From: PFJX01 sp963713085
GTDB taxonomy: Bacteria; Pseudomonadota; Gammaproteobacteria; Burkholderiales; Thiobacillaceae
Reading direction: 5' to 3'
Assembly: GCA_963713085.1 (NCBI GenBank)
Contig: CAVQKQ010000021.1
Span: 1 to 64,000, forward strand
Length of the DNA stretch: 64,000 nucleotides
In this document: piece by piece, positions 16,897 to 25,371 of the stretch
How the letters are laid out: each line of letters begins with the position of its first letter
Position numbering within the stretch: the stretch's first letter is position 1
Translations under genes and position numbers: made by a program
Notes under the pieces: model-generated
What the model was told of the DNA's origin: nothing
Database searches by the model: none
What the model saw: only the letters and a program-made list of their open reading frames with translations

Positions 16897-17616
16897 TCAC
16901 TCCAGATCCACTTCCAGCCTGCGTATCAGGCTGATCTCCACCGGGCTGACGCTCGCTCCCAAGGCATACAACTCCACCCCCGATCGACGCGCGGCCCGAA
17001 GAGCCTGCCCGAACACCGGGTCGATGTGGTCGGCCGGGCGCACCCGCGCCACGTCGTCCCGCTGCACGCAGAACACCACCGCGGCCCGGGCGCCGGCCCC
17101 CACCACCGCCGTCAATTCCCGAAGGTGCCTGGTCGCACGCTCACTCACCGCGTCCGGGAAGAAACCCTCGCCTTTCGACACGGCGGCGGTGACGTTCTTC
17201 ACCTCCAGAAAGCAGGGCTGGCCGGCGAAATCCAGCAGCAGGTCGGTGCGGCTGCGTTCCCCGAGCCGGGCCTCGGCGCGGATGCCGTCGAAACCGGCCA
17301 GTTCGGGCAACCGTCCCAGTTCCAGGGCCTCCCGCACCAAGGCATTGGCGCGACCGGTATGGATGCCCGCCCAACTTGGGGTCCGGGCCGCCAGGGGTTC
17401 AGCCTCCACCAGTTCCAAAGTGTAGGCCAGCTTGCGCCGGGGGTTGTCGGAACGGGACAGCCAGACCCGGCTGCCTGGCCGGTTCACCCCCAGCATGGAG
17501 CCGGTATTGGGACAGTGGGCGGTGACCGTCTCGCCGCCGTCGAGCCTGACGTCGGCCAGGAAACGCTTGTAACGGCGCAGCAGTTCACCGGGGATGAGGG
17601 GGTCGGGGAAATGCAC
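16897..17616 (-). CDS. sfsA: DNA/RNA nuclease SfsA
   Basis: The 239-residue product matches SfsA over its full length: KRYKRF-like start (RRYKRFLADVRL), HCPNTGSMLGVNRPGSRVWLSRS, a nuclease-like core with GERSRTDLLL and CFLEVKNVTA containing the acidic/Lys residues, and FPDAVSERATRHLRELTAV. SfsA has been linked to sugar-fermentation stimulation and has a PD-(D/E)xK-like nuclease core. The exact role is uncertain. It is upstream of, and overlaps with, the methyltransferase gene. Confidence 0.93.
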   Translation of the reverse strand: MHFPDPLIPGELLRRYKRFLADVRLDGGETVTAHCPNTGSMLGVNRPGSRVWLSRSDNPRRKLAYTLELVEAEPLAARTPSWAGIHTGRANALVREALELGRLPELAGFDGIRAEARLGERSRTDLLLDFAGQPCFLEVKNVTAAVSKGEGFFPDAVSERATRHLRELTAVVGAGARAAVVFCVQRDDVARVRPADHIDPVFGQALRAARRSGVELYALGASVSPVEISLIRRLEVDLE

Positions 17617-17645
17617 GGGGCGATCGTCGGTATGCCGGTCCGTTG

Positions 17646-18212
17646 TTACCGGCGGGGAGGTGCCTCATGCCCGGCGAGCAGGTCCGCCAGATCATGAAGG
17701 CCTGCCCTTTGCGCCATCTCTTCGGGCGTTTCGCAGTCGTCGATGCGGGTCCGCAGGCGCGGGTCCGCGCCCGCATCCAGCAGCAGCCTGACTGCCGGCA
17801 GGTTCCGCTCGCTTACCGCCATGTGCAGCGGGGTGTAGTCGTTGAGGCCGCGCTGATCGGGATCTGCACCATACGCGAGCAACAGTTCGACGATGTCGGC
17901 CACATCCGGCCTGCCGGTCGCGCCGGCCTGCGGTCGGCTGCATGACAACGCCGCGATCAGGGGCGGGAAACCGGCGTGATCCACCGGGTTGGGATCCGCG
18001 CCGATCTCCAGCAAGTCGCGTATGAACCGCGACGGGCTGTGGTAGATGGCGTATTCGAGGCAGTTTCCGATCCCGGGCGGCATCGGCCCATTGGGCACCA
18101 GGTTCGGATCGTAGACCGCCGCCCGCAGCGCGGCGAGGTCGCCGGCACGAAAGGCCGCGTCGATCTTCCTGAACTGTTCGAATGCCGCGCAACGATCGGC
18201 GTCTGGTTTCAT
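17646..18212 (-). CDS. Ankyrin-repeat protein
   Basis: The 188-residue protein has several ankyrin units: FIRDLLEIGADPNPVDHAGFPPLIAAL (first part), VELLLAYGADPDQRGLNDYTPLHMAV and VRLLLDAGADPRLRTR. The G-A-D-P turns and TPLHMA motif are diagnostic. There is no signal peptide, so it is presumably cytoplasmic and mediates protein contacts. Its ATG overlaps the stop of the upstream ankyrin gene (18209-18212). The partner is unknown. Confidence 0.88.
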   Translation of the reverse strand: MKPDADRCAAFEQFRKIDAAFRAGDLAALRAAVYDPNLVPNGPMPPGIGNCLEYAIYHSPSRFIRDLLEIGADPNPVDHAGFPPLIAALSCSRPQAGATGRPDVADIVELLLAYGADPDQRGLNDYTPLHMAVSERNLPAVRLLLDAGADPRLRTRIDDCETPEEMAQRAGLHDLADLLAGHEAPPRR

Positions 18213-18604
18213 TTGGGCACCAGTTTTAGGGCCAATTCCTCGGACACCTCGCGCATGCCGCGCGCCGAGGCGAGATCATGGGCCGTCTTGTCGTTGAACC
18301 CCGGCGCGCCGGTTCCCCGCAAGGAGAGATCGGCCCCCGCCTTCGCCAGACGACGGGCCACTTGCGCGTGCCCGGCGACAACGGCCAGCATCAAGGCGCT
18401 CAGACCGTACTTGGCGGTCACGTTGAGATCGGCCCCATGGGCGATCAGGGTTTCGACCACCGCGTCATGACCGTGATGGGCGGCCAACATGAGTGCGGTC
18501 TGTCCGAATCCGTCGCGGGCATTCACATCCATGCCCTGTTCAACGAGGTTGCGGATGATCCGGAGATCACCCCGTTTGCTTGCATCCTCCCATGCCGAAT
18601 CCAT
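18209..18604 (-). CDS. Ankyrin-repeat protein
   Basis: The 131-residue product has three ankyrin units with GQTALMLAAHHGHDAVVETL, GADLNVTAKYGLSALMLAVVAGH and a degenerate C-terminal one. It resembles small cytoplasmic ankyrin proteins found in proteobacteria, some of which protect or regulate partner enzymes. It overlaps the next ankyrin gene by 4 bp (ATGA). A small membrane protein is encoded just upstream on the same strand. Confidence 0.87.
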   Translation of the reverse strand: MDSAWEDASKRGDLRIIRNLVEQGMDVNARDGFGQTALMLAAHHGHDAVVETLIAHGADLNVTAKYGLSALMLAVVAGHAQVARRLAKAGADLSLRGTGAPGFNDKTAHDLASARGMREVSEELALKLVPK

Positions 18605-18626
18605 CGCGTACCCCCCAATCCCCTTG

Positions 18627-18887
18627 TCACCCCCGAATGTCCCATTTCGACCACGGCTGAAAAACCGGATTGCATCTGGACCCAGACATCCCCGCCAGAA
18701 ACGGGGCGCCCAGGATCACCAGCAGCCAGGCACCCATAAGATAGATGATATAGGGCATCAACCCGGCCAGCAGGACATCCACCCGAAGGACATAACCAAC
18801 ACGGATCTGGGGAACCGTGGCGCTGTAAAAGACTGAAAGCGCACCAACGCCAAATACGGCGAGGGCCAGGGGGAAGAATGATTTCAC
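18627..18887 (-). CDS. Small two-helix membrane protein (hypothetical)
   Basis: From a GTG at 18887 an 86-residue product can be read. It has one hydrophobic helix near the N-terminus (FPLALAVFGVGALSVFY) and a second, longer hydrophobic region (LLAGLMPYIIYLMGAWLLVIL). No family is recognised and the ribosome-binding site is weak. It precedes the two ankyrin genes on the same strand by 22 bp and may be their membrane partner. The frame is open much further upstream, through the antisense of the DUF11 gene, but that part looks non-coding. Confidence 0.5.
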   Translation of the reverse strand: MKSFFPLALAVFGVGALSVFYSATVPQIRVGYVLRVDVLLAGLMPYIIYLMGAWLLVILGAPFLAGMSGSRCNPVFQPWSKWDIRG

Positions 18888-18950
18888 TGCGGCTATCGTG
18901 GGGCTGGAGCGACCTCGGCGCCAAGCCGTGAAGACGGGATCAGCACATAA

Positions 18951-18979
18951 AAAAAGGGAGGGCCAAGCCCTCCCTTTTT
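18951..18979 (-). terminator. Strong terminator after the DUF11 gene
   Basis: A 13-bp perfect stem (AAAAAGGGAGGGC at 18951-18963 with 18967-18979) has a CAA loop. It has A- and T-runs on its outer ends, so it can work in either direction. It lies 16 bp downstream of the stop codon at 18995. Confidence 0.9.
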
Positions 18980-18994
18980 CCCGCCGAACTGCGC

Positions 18995-21310
18995 TTATTC
19001 GTACAGCCGGGTGCTTTCTTCCTCGCGCACTCCGTCGGACAGCTCGCTGGCATTCATCAGCACGCGGAAGCGTACGTCGCCGGTGGCTTTGACCGCCTTC
19101 ACCTCCACCGTGTAGGTCTGTTTCTCGCCGGGCGCCAGGCTGACGACCGGTGCGAAGCGGACCAGGGCATTGTCCAGGGTGCTGTCGGGGCCGGTGCTGG
19201 CCACGAACTCCTCGCCTTCCGCCAGCATGGCCTGGATGCCGACATTGGTGGCAGGTGCGGAGCCCTGGTTGGTGACGACGATGGTGTAGGTGGTCTTGCT
19301 GCCCACTTCCACCGGGTCGGGGTTGTCGGTCACTTCCAGCAACAGGGCCGGGATGCCGATGAGGTCGGTACAAGCCTGGGCGGACTGCTTCAGGCCACGG
19401 TCGGCCGCCACGGTGGCCTCGTTGCAGGCCTTGCCGATGGCATCGGCCTTGGCCGACAGGTTCAGGGTCTTCTCGGCCCCAGGAGCCAGGGTACCCAAGT
19501 TCCAGGTCACGCTACGGCTGGCCGCATCGTAGGCACCGCCCTCGCCGGCGTCGGCGTAGGCCAGGCCGTTGGGCAGGCTGTCCGTCACCACCACGTTGGT
19601 GGCAGGGGCGTTGCCGGGATTGTTGGCCGTGATCACGTAGTTGGCGTTGCCGCCCAGGTAACGTTTTTCCGGTCCGGTCTTGGCGATGGCGAGACCGGCC
19701 TGCTTGATCTCGGTAGCGCAATTGGCTGCGCCAGTGATGCCGTGGTCGGCGCTGAGGCTGGCGTTGTTCTCGGCCACCCCGGTCTGCTCCGCGGTGAAGC
19801 TGAATTTCTCGCTGGCGGAGGCACCGGCCGCGAGATTGCCAACGGTCCAGACCACTTCCGGCTGGCCGGATTCATGTTTCATGCCGGCGGGCACCTGGTC
19901 CTTGACCACCACGTTGGTGGCTTCGCCGTTGCCGGTGTTGGTCACGGTCACCTCATATTCCATCTGATCGCCCACCAGCCCTTCGGCCGGACAGGTCTTG
20001 GCGATGGCCAAGGCCGCCTGGGTGGCATTGATGTTGCAAGTGCCCGAGGCGCTGACGCCTTCCGCGGACAGGGCATTGGAACCGAAGGCATAGGCGCCGC
20101 TGGCGGCGGTCTTGACCCCGTAGGAAAGGGTCTGGGTGGCACCCGCGGCCAGACTTCCCAGGTCCCAGATCAGGGCGTTGCCCAGGATCTTGGCCGAGGG
20201 GGTGGCGCTAACGACCTCCACGCCGTCAGGCAGGATCTCCTGCACCTCCACCCCATCGGCCGCCACCTTGGAGGGGTTGGAAACGGTGAGTTCAACCTTG
20301 GCGGCATCGCCGACATTCACGTCCACGGGACAGGTCTTGTCCAGGTTCAGTGCCGGCATACTCCAGGCCACCGTGCTGGACCCCTCGCCCAGGAGGCCGG
20401 TGGGGATGGGACAGCAGGTGGTGGTGGCGTCGCCGGCGCGGGAGACGTTCACGTCCACCACGTTCTCCCCGGCCGCGGGCTTGATCTCCATCAGTTGGAC
20501 GCTGGAAACGCCGTCCTGGCCGGTAAGGGTGGTGGCGCTGGGCTTGCCGCTGGAAGCGAACACCGCGTCTGGCCCGGAGGCCACGTTCCAGTTCACTTCA
20601 TAGCCCGGCACGGGTTGGCCATCGGAAACCCGGCTCACCTTGGTGCTCAGGGTCTGCTGGGAGCCCGCCTTGCCGTCCAGGTTGGCGGCGGGGAAGGTCC
20701 AGGTGGCATCGACCCACTGGCGGATGACATGGACCTTGTTCTTGGCCGGATCCTGGATGTCCGGGGCATAGGCGATGACATGGGTGATGCCTTCCACGGG
20801 GGAAGTCAGGGTGATCTCGTTGTCGCCTCTCTTGATCACATTGCCCACCTTGCCGGGGGCGGCGGCCACCAGCAGGTCCACCTTGCCGTCGCTCATGGGC
20901 TTGCCGTCCTGGTCCAGCAGGACGCCCTTGACCGTCTGTTCGCTCATGATGGCGGCGCTGGAAATCAGGGGGGTGACGCTGAGGCTGGCGGGTGTCGCCA
21001 TGGGCGCCGGCGCGGGGGGTGGTGCGACGACGGGCGGGGGAACCGGGGCCGGAGCGGGCTTGGCGGCCACGATGGGGGCCGGCTTCGGCGCGACGGGCGC
21101 GGGAGCCGGCTTGGGGGCCGGTTGGACACAGGGGGGATCGAGCAGGCCCCGGCCGGGACAGCCTATGGTCGTATAGTCCTGGTAGCCGGTGGTATTGCCG
21201 CCGACATTGGAAGGATCGTAATAACGGCCTTCCGCCATGGCCGGGGCTGCGAAGCTGCCGCAACCTACCGCCAGCAACGCGAATTTAAGGGTTGTTAGAG
21301 ATATACGCAT
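18995..21310 (-). CDS. Large exported DUF11-repeat protein with Pro/Ala linker
   Basis: The product has 771 residues. A signal peptide is clear (cleavage after AMA, about residue 26). A Pro/Ala/Lys-rich linker follows at about 63-108 (PAPKPAPAPVAPKPAP-like). Next are Ig-like domains around 110-330 and then four DUF11-type beta modules, about residues 335-435, 440-540, 545-645 and 650-760. Each has the VTNxGxAxATNV and LAPGExxT pattern. Cysteines recur at module starts (DKTCPV, AKTCPA). DUF11 modules build surface or envelope proteins such as Chlamydia OmcB. No membrane anchor or sorting tag is seen at the C-terminus. Confidence 0.87.
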   Translation of the reverse strand: MRISLTTLKFALLAVGCGSFAAPAMAEGRYYDPSNVGGNTTGYQDYTTIGCPGRGLLDPPCVQPAPKPAPAPVAPKPAPIVAAKPAPAPVPPPVVAPPPAPAPMATPASLSVTPLISSAAIMSEQTVKGVLLDQDGKPMSDGKVDLLVAAAPGKVGNVIKRGDNEITLTSPVEGITHVIAYAPDIQDPAKNKVHVIRQWVDATWTFPAANLDGKAGSQQTLSTKVSRVSDGQPVPGYEVNWNVASGPDAVFASSGKPSATTLTGQDGVSSVQLMEIKPAAGENVVDVNVSRAGDATTTCCPIPTGLLGEGSSTVAWSMPALNLDKTCPVDVNVGDAAKVELTVSNPSKVAADGVEVQEILPDGVEVVSATPSAKILGNALIWDLGSLAAGATQTLSYGVKTAASGAYAFGSNALSAEGVSASGTCNINATQAALAIAKTCPAEGLVGDQMEYEVTVTNTGNGEATNVVVKDQVPAGMKHESGQPEVVWTVGNLAAGASASEKFSFTAEQTGVAENNASLSADHGITGAANCATEIKQAGLAIAKTGPEKRYLGGNANYVITANNPGNAPATNVVVTDSLPNGLAYADAGEGGAYDAASRSVTWNLGTLAPGAEKTLNLSAKADAIGKACNEATVAADRGLKQSAQACTDLIGIPALLLEVTDNPDPVEVGSKTTYTIVVTNQGSAPATNVGIQAMLAEGEEFVASTGPDSTLDNALVRFAPVVSLAPGEKQTYTVEVKAVKATGDVRFRVLMNASELSDGVREEESTRLYE

Positions 21311-21459
21311 GTCAGGCTCCTTGCATCGAACTGGATTAACGGCCAGGACAAATCATTGTTCCCGGCTTGAACGGATCGTGCGGTTGATCGTCCCCCTAGG
21401 GTGATTCTTAGTCGAATGAACATTTGTTACTCGGTTACAGGTGATCGGACATGTACACC

Positions 21460-22158
21460 TCACCGTTCCGCTTCCAACGCCTCCCGGAACAGCGCATCGG
21501 AGTTTTTAAGAATAATCGTACCGTGGACATAGTCCAGTACGCCGTGCTCGACCCACAGACGCACCTGCCGGTTCACACTTTCCCTCGAAACCCCGACCAG
21601 GTTGCCCAGCTCTTCCTGGGACAGTTTCAACCCGACCACGATCCCTTCGGAGGTCGACCTGCCGTACTGTTGCCCCAGGTTGAGCAGGATGCGGGCGAGC
21701 CGGGCGGGTAGGTTGAGAAAGCTCAGGTCGCCCACCCTGTCGTTGGTGGCGCGCAACCGATGGGAGAGGGCGGCGAGGAGCTTAAGTGCGACCTTGGGGT
21801 GCTGCTCGAGAAAATTGAGGAAATCCTTTTGGCCGATCGTGAGGAAGCGGCATTCCTCCATGGTGGTGGCGTTGGCGCTGCGTGCCCTGCCGTCCAGCAG
21901 GGCCATCTCGCCGAACATCTCGCCCTGCTCCAGGATGCTCAGGATGGCTTCCTTGCCTTCCGGCGAGGCCAGAAAAATCTTGACTCGCCCTTCCAGCACC
22001 AGCAACAGGGTGTCCCCCGGTTCGCCGGCCTGGAAAATCATGTGCTTGGCGGGATAGCGCACGGTCGACGCCAGTTCCAGTATGGCCTGGATGTCCTCGT
22101 CCGAGAGGGCGGCAAAGATCAGACTGCCCTTGCGGAGAATGTCCGGATGTACCTCCAT
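21460..22158 (-). CDS. Crp/Fnr family transcriptional regulator
   Basis: The 232-residue regulator has an intact cNMP-binding fold: FQAGEPGDTLLLVLEGRVKIF, then GEMFGEMALLDGRARSANATT, which retains the G-E-x-A-L-x-(4)-R-S-A phosphate-binding cassette of cAMP-type receptors. A C-terminal helix-turn-helix follows (LSQEELGNLVGVSRESVNRQ). ATG 22158 is preceded by AGGAGGAAC. The cassette suggests a true cyclic-nucleotide ligand, and a CHASE2 nucleotide cyclase is encoded at 54730-56946. It is downstream of the divergent or upstream M48 gene on the same strand, with 130 bp between. Confidence 0.92.
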   Translation of the reverse strand: MEVHPDILRKGSLIFAALSDEDIQAILELASTVRYPAKHMIFQAGEPGDTLLLVLEGRVKIFLASPEGKEAILSILEQGEMFGEMALLDGRARSANATTMEECRFLTIGQKDFLNFLEQHPKVALKLLAALSHRLRATNDRVGDLSFLNLPARLARILLNLGQQYGRSTSEGIVVGLKLSQEELGNLVGVSRESVNRQVRLWVEHGVLDYVHGTIILKNSDALFREALEAER

Positions 22159-22288
22159 GTGTTCCTCCTGGTTGCATTGCCGGGGAGCGTACCCGTTAGC
22201 CAAGACCGGAAAGTGAGAAGCGTACCCGGTCGCCGTCCGCTGATCTTCACGCGAATTATAAAAAGGCCGCGTCGCCTGGCGCAGTGAG

Positions 22289-23407
22289 CTATTTCACAAC
22301 CGGGGCCAAATCTTGCCGCACCGCTTGCCAATCGATATCGATGGGTTGGCTGAAATAGGCGCCTTGCTTCAGGATGGTTTCCCGCAATGCCGCAAGCCGT
22401 TCCTTGCCGGCGGGGTGGGTGGAAAGCAGGGCAATGCCGCCGTCTTCCCGGCGCGTCAGCTTCTCGAAAAACTTGACCATGCCATCGGCTGGCACACCCG
22501 TCGTGCGCAGCAGGGCAACCCCGTCCTCGTCGGCCTGCAGTTCCAACTCGCGCCCATAGCTGAGTTGCCCGAGTTCGCGGGCCATGTTGTTCCATACGCC
22601 GCCTGAAAGGTCGCCCAAGGCCACCGCCACCACGGCGCTCCAGCCCAGGCCATGGATCATGTTGCGCAGGGAATGCCGCCGCAGAACATGGCTGGTCTCG
22701 TGGGCCAGTACGCCCGCCACCTCGTCGGCATTGTCCGCCGCCGCCAGCAGGCCGGAATAAACAACCACGACCCCACCCGGCAACGCGAATGCATTGATGC
22801 GAGGATCGTCTGCCAGATAGAAGCGGAAGCGATAAGGCGTCCCGGCGGTGAGGCGCACCCCGATTCGATCGATCGCCTCCCGGGCCGCACCCTGCTCGAT
22901 CAGCTTGAGGGAAGGCCGCATTTGTTCGAAGGCCAGTTCGCCCAACCGGATTTCCTGCTCGAGGCTGATGCGATCCGCCGCCCATTGGCTGATCCGATCC
23001 CCATTGATCCAGAACAGGGCCAAGGCAACCAGCGGCATGGCCAGGACAAAGCCGATCAGGACCATGGCGATGCGAAACCCAAGGCCGGTGCGGGTGTGCG
23101 CCCGATGGGCCCGGCGCAATTCCTCGGCAATCTCGGGCGGGGCCAGACGGATGAAGTCCGCCACCGCGGCCTCCCCCTTCAACATGACGGAGGCCTTGCC
23201 ATTGGGCGTCATCCAGGAAATCAGCCATTGCCGGCCGTCATAGCCGCCGGTACTGAGCCGGATCTGGACAAGGGGGACGGTAAACCAGTGCCGCTTGGCC
23301 TGGACCACCAGAATACCTTCTTCGAAGTAGGCCTTTGCCTTGACCCCGCCAGGATGGATATCGGGACCGAAAAGCAGGACCTTGAAGGCAGGTTTTGGGA
23401 GACTCAT
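22289..23407 (-). CDS. M48 family metallopeptidase, membrane-anchored
   Basis: The 372-residue protein has an N-terminal beta-rich domain (residues about 1-90), one or two hydrophobic helices (about 110-135) and a zinc peptidase domain. The zinc motif is HETSH at 236-240 and the third ligand Glu lies in ELELQADEDG. The NAFALPGGVVVVYSGLL strip is typical of M48/Oma1-like peptidases involved in envelope protein quality control. Orientation suggests a peptidase domain in the periplasm. It is divergent from the nitroreductase gene. Confidence 0.9.
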   Translation of the reverse strand: MSLPKPAFKVLLFGPDIHPGGVKAKAYFEEGILVVQAKRHWFTVPLVQIRLSTGGYDGRQWLISWMTPNGKASVMLKGEAAVADFIRLAPPEIAEELRRAHRAHTRTGLGFRIAMVLIGFVLAMPLVALALFWINGDRISQWAADRISLEQEIRLGELAFEQMRPSLKLIEQGAAREAIDRIGVRLTAGTPYRFRFYLADDPRINAFALPGGVVVVYSGLLAAADNADEVAGVLAHETSHVLRRHSLRNMIHGLGWSAVVAVALGDLSGGVWNNMARELGQLSYGRELELQADEDGVALLRTTGVPADGMVKFFEKLTRREDGGIALLSTHPAGKERLAALRETILKQGAYFSQPIDIDWQAVRQDLAPVVK

Positions 23408-23465
23408 TTGAGTTCAATACACCAGGGCCGGCTAGAATACACGGGTTTAATCAAGCCGCAGAATC

Positions 23466-24074
23466 ATGAAACAACAACTCCTGGACATCTTCAATCGCCG
23501 CCATGCCTGCCACATGTTTCACACCGATCGGGACATCGCCGCCGACGACCTCGAGTTCATCCTGGATGCGGGCCGGCTTTCCCCATCCTCCTTTGGCCTG
23601 GAACAATGGAAGTTCGTGGTGTTGACTTCGTCGCGACACAAGCAGGCATTGCAGGACACCTGCTTCAATCAGCCCCAGGTGGGCACCGCCAGCGCGGTCA
23701 TCGTGATTTTAGCCAAACTGGCGGACCTGGAGCCGGATGCCGACTACGTCGTCCAACTGCTGAAACGGGAATACCCCGGCGAGGCATTCGCCACCGCCTT
23801 GAAGAATTACCAGGCGTTTCACGCCGTCACCGATATCAAGGCCTGGAGCTGCGCCCAGTGCCACATCGCCGCTGCCAACATGATGACCGCCGCCACCGCC
23901 GTCAACCTGGATTCCTGCGCCATCGGCGGCTTCGACCCGGACCAGGTGATGCGTCTGCTGAAGATCGACCCGACCCGCCACGAACCGGCCCTGATCCTGG
24001 CGCTGGGCTACTGCGCCCTGGAACAGGGGGAAAAATTGCGTCTCCCGCTTGACGCGCTGGTGGAATACCGCTGA
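23466..24074 (+). CDS. NAD(P)H-dependent nitroreductase family flavoprotein
   Basis: The 202-residue product shows the nitroreductase fold: RRHACHMFHTDRDIAADDLEFIL near the start, the FMN-binding SPSSFGLEQWKFVV strip at about 39-52, and a C-terminal IDPTRHEPALILALGY segment. Such FMN enzymes reduce nitroaromatics or quinones with NAD(P)H. Length matches short NfsB-like members. ATG 23466 is close to a gene start without a strong Shine-Dalgarno. It opens a run of plus-strand genes. Confidence 0.9.
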   Translation: MKQQLLDIFNRRHACHMFHTDRDIAADDLEFILDAGRLSPSSFGLEQWKFVVLTSSRHKQALQDTCFNQPQVGTASAVIVILAKLADLEPDADYVVQLLKREYPGEAFATALKNYQAFHAVTDIKAWSCAQCHIAAANMMTAATAVNLDSCAIGGFDPDQVMRLLKIDPTRHEPALILALGYCALEQGEKLRLPLDALVEYR

Positions 24075-24109
24075 GCGCGGCCAACCCGCCAGGGGCCGAT
24101 GGCCGTCCT

Positions 24110-24481
24110 GTGGCAGCGTCATTGAAGCATCGCCGCGCTTGGCTTGGTATCGGCTGGCTGCTGGTATTGGCGGTGATCTATCTGTCCCTCGTGCCCAACC
24201 CGCCCCAGCCGGACTTCACCGACAGCGACAAACTCGGCCACCTGCTTGCCTATGCGGGGCTCATGGGCTGGTGGCACCAACTTGACCGCAACGCCTATCG
24301 GCCAGCCCTCCTGTTCGTCCTGATGGGGCTGATCCTGGAGATCCTGCAGAGCTTCACCGACTATCGCCAGGGCGACCTCCTCGACCTGGCGGCAGATGCG
24401 CTCGGCGTGGGCCTGGGCTGGCTGTCAGGCAGGCTGGCACCGGCCTGGTTGATCCGGCTCGACCAGCGACTGGCGACATGA
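24110..24481 (+). CDS. VanZ-like membrane protein
   Basis: The 123-residue small membrane protein has the VanZ pattern: a first helix ending YLSLVPNPPQP, SDKLGHLLAYAGLMGWW, then EILQSFTDYRQGDLLDLAADALGVGLG. VanZ-like proteins are of poorly known function. The start is GTG 24110; a TTG at 24122 is an alternative. The stop overlaps the next ATG (24478-24481), indicating coupling with the DUF455 gene. Confidence 0.87.
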   Translation: MAASLKHRRAWLGIGWLLVLAVIYLSLVPNPPQPDFTDSDKLGHLLAYAGLMGWWHQLDRNAYRPALLFVLMGLILEILQSFTDYRQGDLLDLAADALGVGLGWLSGRLAPAWLIRLDQRLAT

Positions 24482-25311
24482 ACGTCAGGGTTGCCAGTAG
24501 CGAGGTCCTGGCCGAACGGGACGTGGACGCCAAGCTCGCCGGCGCTGCCCGGTTATGGGCCGAATGGCATGCGGGCGGCCTGGCCAGCTCGTCCCAGCCG
24601 TTGACCCCCGTCGACGAGGCGGGACGGCCCGACAAACCCGTACTCCAGGACGCCCGCGCCATGCCCCGGCGCCAGCTCAGCGGTCCGGAGAACCACGCGG
24701 CCCTGATCCACGCCCTGGCACACATCGAGTTCAACGCCATCAATCTGGCCCTGGACGCGGTGCAGCGCTTCCCGGGCTTCCCACCCGACTATTACGGCGA
24801 CTGGCTTCGTGTTGCCGCGGAAGAGGCCCATCACTTCCGGCTGCTGCGGGACCATCTGCGCGGACTGGGCCGGGACTACGGCGCGTTTCCCGCCCACGCG
24901 GGCCTGTGGGAGATGGCCCGCCGCACCGCGCACGACGCACTTGCCCGCATGGCGCTGGTGCCTCGACTCATGGAGGCCCGCGGCCTGGACGTGACGCCGG
25001 ACATCCAGCGCAAATTGACCGGCTTCGGCGACCGGGCCGGCGCCGCCATCCTCGACGTCATCCTACGGGACGAGATCGGCCATGTGGCCATCGGTGATCG
25101 CTGGTTCAGATTCCTCTGCGCGGAGCGCGGCCTGGAGCCCGAAGCCACCTACCGGGAACTGCTGGCCGCCCCGGGCGTGCCCCGGCCCCGGAGGCCATTC
25201 AACGAGGCCGCCCGCCTGGCCGCCGGGTTTTCTGCAGAGGAACTGCGGCAACTCGATCCCGGCATGCGAATTGACGAACCGGCTTGCCCCGGGGGGGGTG
25301 GGAGGGCATAA
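24478..25311 (+). CDS. DUF455 ferritin-like protein
   Basis: The 277-residue helical protein has ferritin-like di-iron ligands: HIEFNAINLALDAVQRF, then EEAHHFRLLRDHL and RDEIGHVAIGDRWF, each with an E-x-x-H type pair. This is the DUF455 family, which is distantly related to the tRNA hydroxylase MiaE. Its substrate is not known. The start overlaps the VanZ stop. It is followed 60 bp later by a Rieske oxygenase, another oxygen-using metalloenzyme. Confidence 0.9.
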   Translation: MNVRVASSEVLAERDVDAKLAGAARLWAEWHAGGLASSSQPLTPVDEAGRPDKPVLQDARAMPRRQLSGPENHAALIHALAHIEFNAINLALDAVQRFPGFPPDYYGDWLRVAAEEAHHFRLLRDHLRGLGRDYGAFPAHAGLWEMARRTAHDALARMALVPRLMEARGLDVTPDIQRKLTGFGDRAGAAILDVILRDEIGHVAIGDRWFRFLCAERGLEPEATYRELLAAPGVPRPRRPFNEAARLAAGFSAEELRQLDPGMRIDEPACPGGGGRA

Positions 25312-25371
25312 TCCGCGCCCTCTTTTCAGTTTTATTTCCCTTTGTTTTCATGATTTAGCGGGAAATGGATC

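Noticed and set aside
19742..21298. A 518-residue plus-strand frame opposite the DUF11 gene
   Set aside because: Glycine/His-rich low-complexity shadow of a clear exported protein with signal peptide and repeats.
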